The notes under the pieces are model-generated. The model was not told the DNA's origin. It was given only the letters and a program-made list of their open reading frames with translations, and ran no database searches. This document shows positions 22,660-33,755 of a stretch of DNA of 64,000 nucleotides, piece by piece. Source of the DNA: Deinandra increscens subsp. villosa. Lineage: Eukaryota; Streptophyta; Magnoliopsida; Asterales; Asteraceae. The position numbers were made by a program, and so were the translations under genes. How positions within the stretch are numbered: position 1 is the stretch's first letter; each line of letters opens with the position of its first letter. The DNA lies in assembly GCA_039602395.1 (NCBI GenBank), contig JBCNJP010000006.1:39829279-39893278 (forward strand). The letters are read 5' to 3'.

Positions 22660-23049
22660 TTTCAAAGCTACATAAAAAAACATATTAAACAAAAGACAAA
22701 GAGAAGAGATGCCTAAAACATCTTCATATCTCTCAGAGAATCCTTTCGATCTTTCATTTTCTTCCTTATCCATCAACCTACGAAGCATTTTGTGGATCTC
22801 CTGCTTCAACTGCAGTTGATCCATAATGAACTCCGTAGCAGCACTCTATATCTCACTGTGAGAATGATTAACAAACTCCTCAAGCATCAAAGTATAAGTT
22901 TCGATGCTATTGGAGGTGAGACCGACCATCATTCCGAACGAATTATGCATGATATCGCCTTTCGTTTCTTATCTGTTGCAGAGTTCCTCCAGCGCCCTTA
23001 TCGCCTCAGGGGATTTTGTGAAAATGTAGTTCGATGAAGATGAAGCCAT
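22660..23049 (-). pseudogene. decayed homologue of the 722-1045 small protein
   Basis: The minus-strand ATG at 23049 opens MASSSSNYIFTKSPEAIRAL but stops after about 26 residues. Later frames contain LMLEEFVNHSHSEI and, from 22824, an open stretch with QEIHKMLRRLMDKEENERSK and RYEDVL. That stretch parallels DEINNLLQEAIKMEEN and MAVEDIV of the 722-1045 protein. The gene is broken by stops and frame changes. It is divergent from the remnant at 23421, as in the first module. Homology is by eye only. Confidence 0.5.
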
Positions 23050-23316
23050 TGAAGATGTGTAAGGGGAAAAGAAGATACTGAATTGCTGAAAAAAATGTGT
23101 CTAACTAGTAAAACTATAATATACAAATAAGGGGAGGGAAACCGCACTAACGGAAAGAAAAAATAATAAATTAAAAGCACGTATTCAGTTTCTTTATTAC
23201 GCATAAAATATATTTAAAAATACGTAACTATCCATATAACTTGCGTCATTCCATATACACAGAAATATCAATCATAACTCCTCGATCACCCCCACCCCCC
23301 AACCCCCTCACCCCTC

Positions 23317-23325
23317 TATAAAATA
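23317..23325 (+). promoter_or_regulatory. TATA-like box of the decayed 23421 gene
   Basis: TATAAAATA about 104 bases before the lost start codon, matching the spacing in the first module (90 bases). Confidence 0.45.
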
Positions 23326-23420
23326 GGAACTTGATTCGCTTCAGAAAAATAACGTAACCCTCTGCAACTGCTCAAAAGAAAACATATTATTATAAAAAAA
23401 CCGTAAAAAAAACCATACAA

Positions 23421-23765
23421 ATAGATTCCTCATCTTCACCATCATCTACCCCCTCTGCTCAAGATTTATTGATGAAAAATAAGTTGAAGATGGAGATACT
23501 AATCGAATATCATGAGGAAAAACACATGGTAGACGTTCTCAACCAAACCTTTGACACTCTATAATAGACGATCGAAGAAAGAAATGAAGTAAAAAAAAAC
23601 CTGTTCATCTTGCAGAATAGTGTCGTCCGTGATTGGGTAATTTTGTTCATGTCAGACATGAACAAAACTGACATAGAACAGATGCAAATGATTACCACCC
23701 TAGTCGGAGCCCTTCAAGCCTCTGCCGAAAGAAGTCTTTTATGTCAAAATATAAGTAGTTTAATT
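23421..23765 (+). pseudogene. decayed homologue of the 2180-2497 small protein
   Basis: The frame beginning at 23421 reads ATA where a start is expected, then DSSSSPSSTPSAQDLL, and stops near 23562. In another frame a segment with SDMNKTDIEQMQMITTLVGA resembles the IDEKIEDQQLMDLISKI part of the 105-aa protein. Start loss, stops and a frame change mark it as dead. The head-to-head start spacing (about 372 bases) is close to that of module 1 once its hAT insertion is discounted (about 416). Confidence 0.45.
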
Positions 23766-23916
23766 TATGATCTGTATGTTCTTTGTAATTTTAAGTTTGA
23801 TTTTCTATCTATAAAGAAATTTGTGATTATTCGTCTATCACAGTGCATAAATAACGTATGCAAACAAATTACCCAAAATAACGCAAAAGAGGTAATGTTA
23901 TAACTTAGGAAAGTAT

Positions 23917-23983
23917 AACATACATACATACATGCATGCATGCACGCACGCACGCACGCACGCACACACATGCATGCATGCAC
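23917..23983. repeat. compound tetranucleotide microsatellite
   Basis: Successive blocks of CATA, CATG, CACG, CACA and CATG repeats. Confidence 0.9.
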
Positions 23984-24466
23984 CTCAGTAAATAAAACTT
24001 AAAATTCATATGCAATAAGAGTTGTAATATCAGAAAAATTATTTCAAGCATAATGGAAAGCTTAAATGAACATCAAGATATAGATTTAAGAACTCACCAA
24101 ATCTTTTCAATACTTATTTAGTTGAACATGCCAATAACAGGAATGCTAAGCTCATATTACCCTACAAAAAAAATTTGAATAATAAGTAACAGAAATTAAA
24201 AAAAGTTGTGAATTAAACAATGAACGGCAATTAATCCAAAAGAAATAGAGATGCGAATTAAAAGATGCACTTAAAACATTTTCTCAACATATCATCTTCA
24301 ATATCACGACATCGGTAGATTTATATTATATACTTTAGTGAAACCACAACATAATGGTGAATGCATTCACAAGATAAGATAATTGTAAGAAACAACACGG
24401 ATTGTGGTATATACTTGCTAATTAAATCTAATTTGGGATAACATAATATACTCAAAAATATATCCG
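23984..24466. other. no gene seen
   Basis: AT-rich single-copy-looking sequence up to the next hAT element. Confidence 0.4.
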
Positions 24467-24474
24467 CAAAAAAC

Positions 24475-25134
24475 TAGGGGTGCTCAAAAATATCCGAATC
24501 CGAATCCGAATTTGAAATATCCGAAATATCCGAAGTCAAAATATCCGAAATTTCGGATATCCGAATTTTCGGATATCCGAAATTCGGATATCCGAATTTT
24601 CGGATTCGGATTCGGATATTGATTTTGATCATTTTCGGATATTCGGATATCCGAAAAATATCCGAAATATATATTTTTTAATATATTTTTTAAAATATTA
24701 AATTATATTTTATTTAGTTTAACATACTTTAACTTAAGAAACCCTAAATCTAAAGTTCTAAACTCCAATGTTCACTCTCTTTGCCTCTTTGGATCCCGTC
24801 GTCCTCCAAATCTCGACCCTCACTGGCTCATTGCCTTACACCACCGATTTGTAGTTTGCCATCGAGCTTGTTGCACACGGATTCGAGCTTCAAAATCGAG
24901 ACATTTTTTATTTTTTTGTTGGTATTTGACTATTTAATGTACTTGTATTTGACTATTTGCTCATTGGGATGTTTATCACTAGTAATTTTAGAGATTGAAT
25001 GTATTTTTTTTTATTTTTTTTTGTTTTGAAAATTCGGATATCTGAAATTTCGGATACGGATTCGGATACTGAAAATCAACTATCCGAAATTTCGGATATC
25101 CGAATTTTCGGATATCCGGTTTTGAACACCCCTA
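24475..25134. mobile_element. 660-bp hAT-type MITE rich in ATATCCGAA words
   Basis: Ends TAGGGGTGCTCAAAA / TTTTGAACACCCCTA with the exact 8-bp duplication CAAAAAAC (24467-24474, 25135-25142). Both subterminal regions consist of ATATCCGAA / TTCGGATAT words. The 82-aa ORF inside is not supported as a gene. Confidence 0.9.
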
Positions 25135-25245
25135 CAAAAAACCCAACCAAGCTATGAATTGTCTTATTCTCCAAAGGTTTTGTTGAAATTCGTGTCAGCA
25201 ACTCTGTAAGAAGAAGGATGCCTACATAAAAATAAGGTAGCATTA

Positions 25246-25413
25246 AGGCTTGTTTGGGATTGCTTATTTAAAAACTGACTTATTAACTTTTTGAAAAGCC
25301 AAAAGCAAAAGTGCTTATTGAGTTGCCAAACACTCAAAACTGCTTATTGGTTTTTCAAAAAGCTAATAAGTCAATAAGCAGTTTTATTTTAAAAAGCAAT
25401 CCCAAACAAGCCC
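25246..25413. mobile_element. 168-bp Tourist/Harbinger-like MITE
   Basis: Near-perfect inverted ends (AGGCTTGTTTGGGATTGC and its inverse) with TTA on both sides (25243-25245, 25414-25416), the target duplication typical of PIF/Harbinger. The arms extend far into the element, so it can fold into one hairpin. Confidence 0.75.
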
Positions 25414-25500
25414 TTAATCATAAGCTGAGTGAATCAAGAACAACCTTCTGCTACAATTTTATCACAAATTAAAAATTACAATCAAAGAGCAACTGGTTAC

Positions 25501-27347
25501 TGTCACACCCTGTAATTTCTGTGTCGGGCGTGAACGAGATGGAATCACAGTCAAGGTTACACGAAACGATCTCTGGATGGTTAAACAACTAGAGCCATTT
25601 TAAGGAGTAGAAAACATTTCATTTCAGATTTAGTAGCGGAAAATAATAATAATTTGTTTCATGTGTTAATAGTTTACAAAACAAGTATTAAAAGATTTAA
25701 AGATATGATACCGTTAGGTGTTATGTAGTGAAATCTCCAAAAGGCTAGTGTGACCATGACTCCAGATAGTATGAAGGATCCTAATGATAATGTACAAAAG
25801 AGGTATTCCATACAAGCAAGCGGCCGATCAGGTACCTGAGAATTCATATACTAAAACGGTCAACATAAAGTTGGTGAGTTCATAGGTTTAAAGTAAAAAT
25901 GGAACTGTGATTGACAATAAAGTTGGTTTCCTGATGTATCACCCATTTGATAATGTGTTAAGATGCTCTAAATTATTATTACCACGAACCTTGAATTCTG
26001 AAACTAACTGATTACCCACTCATGGTATTCTGTCCATGATTACCGAACAGTGATTACAACATTATGTACTCTATTGACTGAAAACGGGTATCAGGATTGG
26101 AGCTACCAATCAGGGTAGGGGCGTTGACCCAATAGATCTATTTACGTGTCATCGTTTTGTTGAAATTAATCGGATTCAGTTAATAGTGGGGCTTTTGATC
26201 ATAACATGAATCAACATGAATACGACAAGGTGGACGAATAGTTCATGTAATAATTAGTGGTAACAAATTATCTAATTATCAGGCATGATATGAGTTATAA
26301 GAATTCTCCCCCAAAAGCATTTAAAACAGTTTAAAAGAGGGGCCATGAAGACTCACAGAAATCAGGCAGTGTCTGAATGATGTAACGACAGATAACATGC
26401 AACCTAGCAGTCCTAAATTAATATAAGACAACTTAAGGTCTAGAGTTTGGATTGACAGTTAAGTCACTCCCAAATAATGGTCAAGTCTTGACGTCACGAT
26501 GACCCGGGTGGTTGTTGATAACAGTCAGGCTTTAGCAATTATTTATTCTAAATAAATAATTTTATTTCGATAACGTTCCGAAAAATAAAGTTATATATAT
26601 TCTCAAATTATAGAAAGATTTTCCTATGTTATAAAATGATTTAGGCCAATATTTATTTTAATAAATATTAGTTTGAAACATGGGCTCAATTTTATTTACA
26701 AAAACTGTTTATAGTAAAATCCCGAAATACCCGAGTTTCCACCGGTATTTATCATTTCGCGTTATTTCCCAATATTACTAGAAAATAAAGTTATAGTAAT
26801 AAAAATACACTTATTTTTATTAGTGAGTTCCATAAAATATAGTTTTAGGACTTAAAACCCTAAAGTGTCGGTTTTGCCGGTACGCGCCCGGTTTTGACAG
26901 TTTTGTCCCTGCGACTAGTTTTAAAGCCCGATAAATTATCCAAACACTTTGTAAATATAACCTAAGCTATGATAGGTCCTAATAAGTGTTCCAAATAAGT
27001 CCAAACAATATTTTGCATAACTTTACAAAAACGAGGTTTCCGGGTCCGTTAAAAATCCATTTTAAAGTCGGTTTTGACCTAGTTTTAGCTCAAATCAAAA
27101 GGGATCTTTTTAGCCAACTTTTACCACTCATTAATATGTCTAATTCCACTGTTAGAAACTCTAAAGATTCTAAATAATTCAGATTTGGCCAGAGGGGTCG
27201 TTTTTAGGGTTTTCCGGCTTATGTTTTGCAATTTAGAGGTACTTAGGGTCATTTCCAAGCAAAGTGCCTTTACAAAAGTTCTGTTAAAAGTGTGAAAATA
27301 AGTCCCTAAGGGTTTGGATCTGTCCAAAATGGATCTTGAGTTTTTGG
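25501..27347 (-). repeat. minus-strand Ty3/Gypsy LTR, truncated by Copia C
   Basis: Begins TGTCACACCCTGTAATTTC, the inverse of an LTR end in GGGTGTGACA like that of the chromovirus at 42115, and holds no ORF. Words such as GAGTTCATAGG and the general layout resemble Tekay/Del LTRs in reverse. It ends where the Copia C LTR starts, so the far end is lost. Whether it is a solo LTR or the 3' LTR of an element cut away cannot be told. Confidence 0.55.
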
Positions 27348-27696
27348 TGTTGATACCTGATATGTGCGTCGTGTGAAGTATCAAACAAAGGATAAGTTCA
27401 AGCCAAATAAGACTTGGCCGAACCTGGTCCGAACCAGGAGTTCAGACTGGCCAAACCTGAGGTTTGGACAAGGTTCGGCCCAGCGACTATATATAGTGTT
27501 TATTTTTTGTATTCAAATAGTTCTGAGTGTATGAGATTCTCTTAAGTGTGTGTTTCTGAGGTGTATTCTCTGTGTCATTTCTAAGTGTTTTACTGATTAT
27601 AATTGTTAATTTGTGATCAATAAAACAATTGGTTAATTACATTTCGATGTCCGAATAGCTAGATTGAGTAGACGATCCGATGCTCACGCATTTTCA
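27348..27696 (+). repeat. 5' LTR of Copia C (349 bp)
   Basis: TGTTGATACC...TTTTCA, followed two bases later by an initiator-Met primer site (TGGTATCAGAGC, 27699-27710). It contains ACTATATATAG (TATA-like, about 27487). Same family as the LTR at 31035 (350 bp). Confidence 0.8.
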
Positions 27697-27919
27697 AGTG
27701 GTATCAGAGCTTTCTGGTTCACTCTACTGATTTGTGGTTGCTATTTCTGGATTTTTGAACGTTTTTGGTGTTGTCTCGATAATGTTTACGTGTTTTTGTT
27801 CATTTCTATTGAGTTTTCTGTGTCTAATTTGTTCCTAAATAGTTCCTTATCGAATTTCCTGATTCACGATTACAAGTTTCGTCAAAATCAGTCAAATTTC
27901 GCGCGTTTTTGAAAAATTA

Positions 27920-28090
27920 TGTTGAAGTTCGGAGGGCATTGGTCAGGTTCGGAGTGAAGGTTCGGAGGTCTTTCAGACAGAGTTCGGTGTTTTATAGTTC
28001 GGTCAGAGTTCGGACTTTTGATTCCAGTTCGGACGAAGTTCGGAGGGAGTTCGGACGACAGTGTTAAGTTCGGAGCAAGTTCGGCCAACA
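27920..28090 (+). repeat. TTCGG-word array in the Copia C leader
   Basis: Eleven AGTTCGG/GGTTCGG words by eye in about 170 bases, between the primer site and the gag start. Confidence 0.85.
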
Positions 28091-28108
28091 TATTTCAAAC
28101 TTTTCAAA

Positions 28109-29589
28109 CGATGTCGGAATTTCAAGCTTTTGCTGCTATGCAAAACGCGATGCAAACAATGTTAAACTTTGATAATGAAATCGGAACAAGTCAGAAAGTT
28201 CCCAAATTATTGAAATTGATAGATTATCAGAATTGGAAGTAACGATTTTCGGCTTATATAAGTACGAATGACATCGATTTGTGGATTCCAATTACGAAAC
28301 TTTATCAACATCCGACTGATGCGGGAAACTTCAAGGAAGTTCATACTTTTGACATTGCTGAAAGAAAAACCTATGAGCTTGAACAAAAAGCTTTCGGTTA
28401 TCTTACGATGGCACTACCCACTGAGTTGTTACATCAATTTAGCAGATGCAAGAAATCAAAACAATTGTGGGACGCTTTATCAGCAAGATGTGAGGGTAAT
28501 GATGTTTATAAGAGAAGTCGGAAGAAAGTAAAGAATTTGATAATTTTCAATATTATGACAATGAGAACATCACTGCTCTTGTTTCTCGATTTTCACATCT
28601 GATTAGTGAATTTAAGGTTGTCGGAATTGAGAAGACTGATGCTGATTTGAAAGAGAAGATTATGGAAGCGTTGCCTGAAAAATGGGAAAATTATGTTTTG
28701 CTTCTTACTCATGACAAGGATTATTCTGCATTAACGTTTCACGAGCTTACTGGAAAACTGCATGCTCGGGAAATGGAAATGTTAAATTCAAAGAAGTCAA
28801 CTGCTACTTTACAAAATTCTGAATTGTATCATGGAGAGAATAGTGCAAGCATGAGTGCTAAATCTAAGCCAAATCTGAGCTCAGCACCGAGTGTTGCTTT
28901 TATGGCTGGAACTTCAGGAAATTCTGATAACAATTCCTCACGTGGTTGTAGTTTCACAATTCCAAACTCTTCAAGTCAAAATGCCTTTTCTGCTGAATCA
29001 ATGGATGATTGTGCCAAAATGAATTCTGCTTTAATCCCATCATCATTTGGTTTAGTTATAAAAAATGTTGCTGATGCACAATTAACAAGAGATGATCTTG
29101 ATGCTCTTGATGATGATCAACTGACTGAATTGGTGAATAATTCAGATTTGAAAGAGATGATCTTGATGCTGAGTCACCGATCAAAGAGATTTTTCAAGAA
29201 GCATGGAAAAACTACTTCTGATTTTAGTGAGAAATTAGGTTTGATAAGTCAAAATTGAAGTGTTACAAGTGTTCAAAGCTTGGACATTTTGCCCAAGAAT
29301 GTTAACAGGCAAATGTTAGCAAGTCTGGTTTTCCTTTCTCAAGCAAGCCTGGTTTTTCTCAACAATCTTCTAGTAACACAGACAAGACAACAACTTTAAC
29401 AGTTCAACGTGATGCTGTTTATGATTGGGGTCAACAGTTTGGATATGATTCATCAGCCTTGATTGTCACTCATGATCAGTCAGATGATTCTTGTTCAGAT
29501 ACTAGTTCCGATACTAGTTCAACATCCATGAGAGTCAACATTTCATGGCCTGCCGTTGCGTCAACCATGGAATCTATGTGTGATAGTGG
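28109..29589 (+). pseudogene. Copia C gag, decayed
   Basis: Starts MSEFQAFAAMQNAMQTML and runs through a UBN2-type capsid region (KVPKLLKLIDYQNW, then SRCKKSKQLWDALSARCEG and KEKIMEALPEKWENYVLL). It reaches a CX2CX4HX4C knuckle (CYKCSKLGHFAQEC, about 29260-29300) and a polar linker. It is broken by a TAA at 28240, a frame change near 28540 and another before the knuckle. Gag would form the cytoplasmic particle. No protease or pol follows, because the sequence switches at about 29590 to a minus-strand Gypsy fragment. About two thirds alike, by eye, to the Copia B gag. Confidence 0.8.
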
Positions 29590-30975
29590 GAATGGATCTT
29601 TTGGGCATGCACGGTTCAGGTCCGTGTAATCCACGCATACCCTCTATTTACCGTTTTTCTTACTTACTACCACCACGTTGGCGAACCACCTGGGAAACTT
29701 CACTTTTCTGATCATCCTTGCTTTTAATAGTCTATCCACCTCGTCTTGGATTATGGCGTTCTTTTCTGGTGCAAACTTTCTTCTCTTTTGGTGTATGGGC
29801 CTGAAAGAGTTATCAATTCCAAGTTTATGTGTAATAACGGATTTAGAGATACTTGTCATGTCGTCATGAGACCAAGCAAAGGTTGACATCCTGGTCTTGA
29901 GTAGGTGTACTAATTGTTCCTCTATTGGCCCTAGAATATTTGTTCCAATATATATTTTCTTCCCTGGATTTGATGGATCCAACTCAACAGCTTTGACGTC
30001 TTGCTCCCTTGCTTCCAGGGCTTCCCGGGCCTTTTTCTTTAATTTCTATCCTTGTCTTGGTTTAGAGTATATTTTTATCGATATAGTGTAACATTCTTTG
30101 GCCTCTTGCTGGTCGCTATTGACTGTGATCACACCCCAAGGCGTTGGCAGCTTCACACATTGATGGTATGTTGAGGGTACAGCCCTGTTGTCATGAATCC
30201 AGGGCCTACCCAGGATTACGTTGTACCCTGATGGTGTGTCCATCACACAGAAACGTTGAACCGAGTTAAGCCCTTCTACATAGACTGGAAGCTTGATCTC
30301 ACCCAGGGTATTCTTAGTTTCGCCACTGAAGCCCACGAGTACTGTGGATTTTGAGATGATCTCTGAGTGTGGAATCCCCATCTTCTGCAAGGCCTCCAAC
30401 TGGATTATATTCACTGAGCTGCCTCCATCAATCAGAATCCTCTTCACAACGTTGTTGGCAATGTGAAGTGTTATCACTAAACCATCATGACGAGGGTCTA
30501 TGATATCATGTCTATTGTCTTCCCCGAACGTAATTTCCTTGACATCTGGCTGAACGGAACTCTTCCTAGGTCTTCCCTCTCTATCCAACTTGGATTCCTT
30601 GGCATGTCTTTTTGCTGCAGAATAAGAGGTACCACAGATATCAGAACCACCCGAAATGAAATGGATTACCTTAGCATCTGGGGGCGGTGAGGATGCTCTC
30701 TTAAGACGGCCATCGGCGTGTCCAGAATCCTGGGACCTTGCACCATTGTCTCTGGATTTTGGGTTCTGCTCCCTGGATTTATCCTTCTTCTTTCCCAGGA
30801 GCTCCTTCAAGTAACCTTTGCTGAGTAGATAGCTAATTTCTCTTCTCAGGGCCATGCAATCCTCGGTCTGGTGACCAAAGTCTTCATGGTAGGCACACCA
30901 CTTGGACTTGTCCTTCCAGGTAGAGGGCCTGTCGTTCTTCTTGGGCCATCTTGCCTTGTCTCCAAGGTCCTACAT
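29590..30975 (-). pseudogene. Gypsy (Ogre/Tat-like) gag end, protease and RT start, fragment
   Basis: On the minus strand from about 30975: a gag C-terminal zinc-finger-like stretch (WCAYHEDFGHQTEDC); a basic linker; a retropepsin-like domain (ILIDGGSSVNII, with GGSS in place of DTGS/DSGA, and GYNVILGRPW); then the connection to RT with VFAWSHDDM-type context (here STFAWSHDDM), RRKFAPEKN and VDYTDLNRACPKDPFP at the left edge. This order and these motifs are typical of Tat/Ogre-type elements. The frame is constant but interrupted by TAG at 30046-30048 and at about 29644, the latter where the family has Trp. RNase H, integrase and LTRs are absent. From 30976 to 31034 only its upstream edge remains. 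Confidence 0.8.
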
Positions 30976-31034
30976 AGCAAACATAACACCAGAAATATTA
31001 GTAGCAAAGAAGTAATCGTTAAGGGAAGGATATT

Positions 31035-31384
31035 TGTTGATACACGATATGGCAATGAGCTGGATCAAACGAAGACACGAAGATTTCTAGTTTTGGGTCT
31101 GGTGGCCGAACTCCGGCCGAACCCTGGCCGAGCCTTGGCCGAACCTGAGGTTCGGACAAGCCAAGGAGTTCGGACATCCGTAGGCTATATATAAGTCGTT
31201 TGTGTCTTTGTAATAGACTAGTTTTTGAGAGCGAGCGAACTTTTGTATGTGAGATTGTGTGTGTACTCTGATTCTCTTGTTATTATGTTTTAATGAGAGA
31301 TTGAGTTTATTTACATTGTTGTGTTTGCAATTTCACGTATACGATTGTTATCGACCAAACCGATCCGACGCTCAGTCACTTTCA
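31035..31384 (+). repeat. 5' LTR of Copia B (350 bp)
   Basis: TGTTGATACACGATATGG...CTTTCA, followed by the initiator-Met primer site at 31387-31398. TATATATAAG lies at about 31184. The U3 part carries CCGAAC/GTTCGG words. The stub at 17154 belongs to the same family. Confidence 0.85.
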
Positions 31385-31589
31385 AGTGGTATCAGAGCTA
31401 TCTGGTGCTGTTTGGCTCGATTGGTTGCAATTCGTATATTCGAATTTCGTTTTTCAAGTTGCTCTCTGGAAATTTACGTGAAAAACATCATGTTTTGTGT
31501 CAAAATTCCTTGTTTCTATTTGCTTTTGGTCATCTGAGTATTTTGAGTTCATTTGTGAGTGTTTTCTGGTGAGATCTAAAAAATTCTGA

Positions 31590-31865
31590 AATTTTTACGT
31601 TCGGCCGAACCTGTAGTTCGGTGAAACCGCTCCGAGTGTCGAGTTCGGGTGAAGTTCTGTCACATTTTTGATTCGGAGAGAGTTCGAAGAGAATTTTTGT
31701 CTCGGAGATAGTTCGGACCAGGATCGGAGAGAGTTCGGAGTTTCTGTGTTCGGTGACAAGTTCGTAGGGAGTTCGGACTTTGTTTTCAAGATCGGTGAAG
31801 GTTCGGAGCAAGTTCGGAGCTTATCTTAAGTTTGGAGGGAGTTCGGACCAAGTTCGGAGATCAGA
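31590..31865 (+). repeat. TTCGG-word array in the Copia B leader
   Basis: About thirteen TTCGG (or CCGAA) words by eye in some 270 bases, mostly as GAGTTCGGA, between primer site and gag. The same feature occurs in Copia C although the surrounding leader has diverged. Confidence 0.85.
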
Positions 31866-31883
31866 ATCTTGAATTTTTCCAAA

Positions 31884-33376
31884 ATGTCGGATTATACCGC
31901 GTTTTGCTGCTATTCAATCGCAGATGCAAACATTACTGAATTACGACAATGAAATCGGGACGACTCAGAAAGTTCCCAAACTTCTTAAGTTCAAGGACTA
32001 TCCTAATTGGAAAAAGAGATTTGAAGTGTATATCGGTACAACGGATCCAGACCTATGGATTGCTATGGATGCACCATATGTGTATCCTGTCGGGTTAAAC
32101 AATGTTCCTATTATGCAAAGGAATATGGATCTTACGCAAAAAGCTGATTTTGTTCGAGAACAAAAAGCATATGGTTTAATAACTCAAGCTTTACCCAAAG
32201 AGTTGCTTCACCAATTTAAAACCTGCGAACATTCTCATGAATTATGGTCGACACTGAAAGAAACATGTGAAGGCAATGAACAGTATAAGAAAAGTAAGAA
32301 GAAAGTGTTAAACAAGGAATTTGACAACTTCAAGTGTTTTGATAGTGAGGGTGTTCTAGAATTAATTTCAAGATATTGTCACTTGCTGTCTGAAATGGAC
32401 AATGTCCAGATCAAGAAAAATGATGAAGAGCTTAAAGAGAAATTGCTAGAAGGTCTACCATCAAAATGGGAATCTTATGTGCTGCTGATCATGAATGACA
32501 AGGATTTTTCTGAATTGACTTTTGTAAAACTGTTGGGAAAATTGCAAGCTAGAGATCTGGAAATGAAAAATGTGAATACTACTCCAGCAGAGGTTCAGAA
32601 TCCGGATGTTTACTACGGATCAAATGCAACAACAATTTTAGGTAAGTCGGCAAAAATAACAAGTTCTGCACCAGCTACGACGTTTGTAGCTGGAGGTCTA
32701 CCTGGACATGTTTCTAATTTAGGAACCGGAATGGGCTCACATCATGCTGATTACAATTACAACTCTGGAGGAAGTAGCACATCAGTTCCAGCAAGTAATT
32801 TGGTGAACACGGGAAAAATGGCTATGTCTGTGTCTACAACTGAAGATTATATGGCCCTTGTTTCTGCTTTAGTGTCATCTTATTACGGTTTGATAACTGG
32901 GAATGTTAGCAATGCTAAATTGACGGAAGAAGATTATGATCAGGTGGATCCTGATGATTTGGAGTTAATGGATATCAATTGGCAATTTGCCATGCTGGCT
33001 AGAAGAGTGAATAGATTTTTAAAGAAGACCGGTAGAAAAGATCTGAACTCTGGTGGCAGAATTGGTTTTGATAAATCAAAAGTCAGGTGCTATAATTGTT
33101 CTAATTTTGGTCATTTCGCTGGTGAATGTTCTCAGCCGAAAAAGTAAGAATATCAGAAATTCACTCCTAAATCAAATGTTTCTGGATCCAACAATCCTTC
33201 GAGTTCTGGGAGTACTTCTAACTCAAAATCTAATCCTGATTCCACAAAAGCTCTTGTATCTCAAGCTGATAAGACTTATAATTGGGGTACTCAATTCACT
33301 GATTCATCTGCTTTGATGGTTTCACATGTGCAGGATGAAGACACTATGACTGAATCCACTAAAGATGAAGGTGAAG
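31884..33376 (+). pseudogene. Copia B gag, interrupted by Copia A
   Basis: An ATG at 31884 (MSDYTAF) lies out of frame with the main open frame, which is open through 31924-33147 (407 aa from an internal Met). The protein shows a UBN2-type capsid (KVPKLLKFKDYPNWKKRF, LWSTLKETCEGNEQYKKSKK) and a knuckle CYNCSNFGHFAGEC near its end. A TAA at 33145 ends it, and the same frame then stays open to 33376, where the Copia A LTR begins. The rest of Copia B should lie beyond the window, right of Copia A. Gag would package the element's RNA in the cytoplasm; this copy cannot encode it intact. Confidence 0.85.
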
Positions 33377-33755
33377 TGTTGGGCTATGTTTATTAAAGGC
33401 ATAAACATTAGTTTTGGGCTTTGTTTAGTTTGTTTTATAGGCCATGTGGGCCGATTATTTGTTTATGATTGGGCTTAATTAGGGTTTATGATTGGCCCAT
33501 GTGCTTGTAAGAGGTGGTATAAATACCACCTCATGTTTATGATTTATTCAAGCTTTTCTAAATATTGTTTACGATTTTCGGTGCTCATTCTTGTTTACGA
33601 TCAACTTCAAACTTGTAGTGATTCTCATTCAATATTAGATCTTTACCTTAGATCTAGTCTATTTCTTCTACTTGTTTCTTGAATCAATCACACACGAGGT
33701 TTCCGCACTCGTTTGTGAATAGATATCGTGTTCGTGATCAGATTTCGGACCTACA
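33377..33755 (+). repeat. 5' LTR of Copia A (379 bp)
   Basis: TGTTGGGCTATG...GGACCTACA. Contains a TATA box at 33518 and GTTTACGA / GTTTATGA words. Confidence 0.8.
33516..33530 (+). promoter_or_regulatory. TATA box inside an inverted repeat, Copia A LTR
   Basis: GGTGGTATAAATACCACC: TATAAATA is embedded in a perfect inverted repeat with 8-base arms and a 2-base centre (about 33513-33530). Confidence 0.7.
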
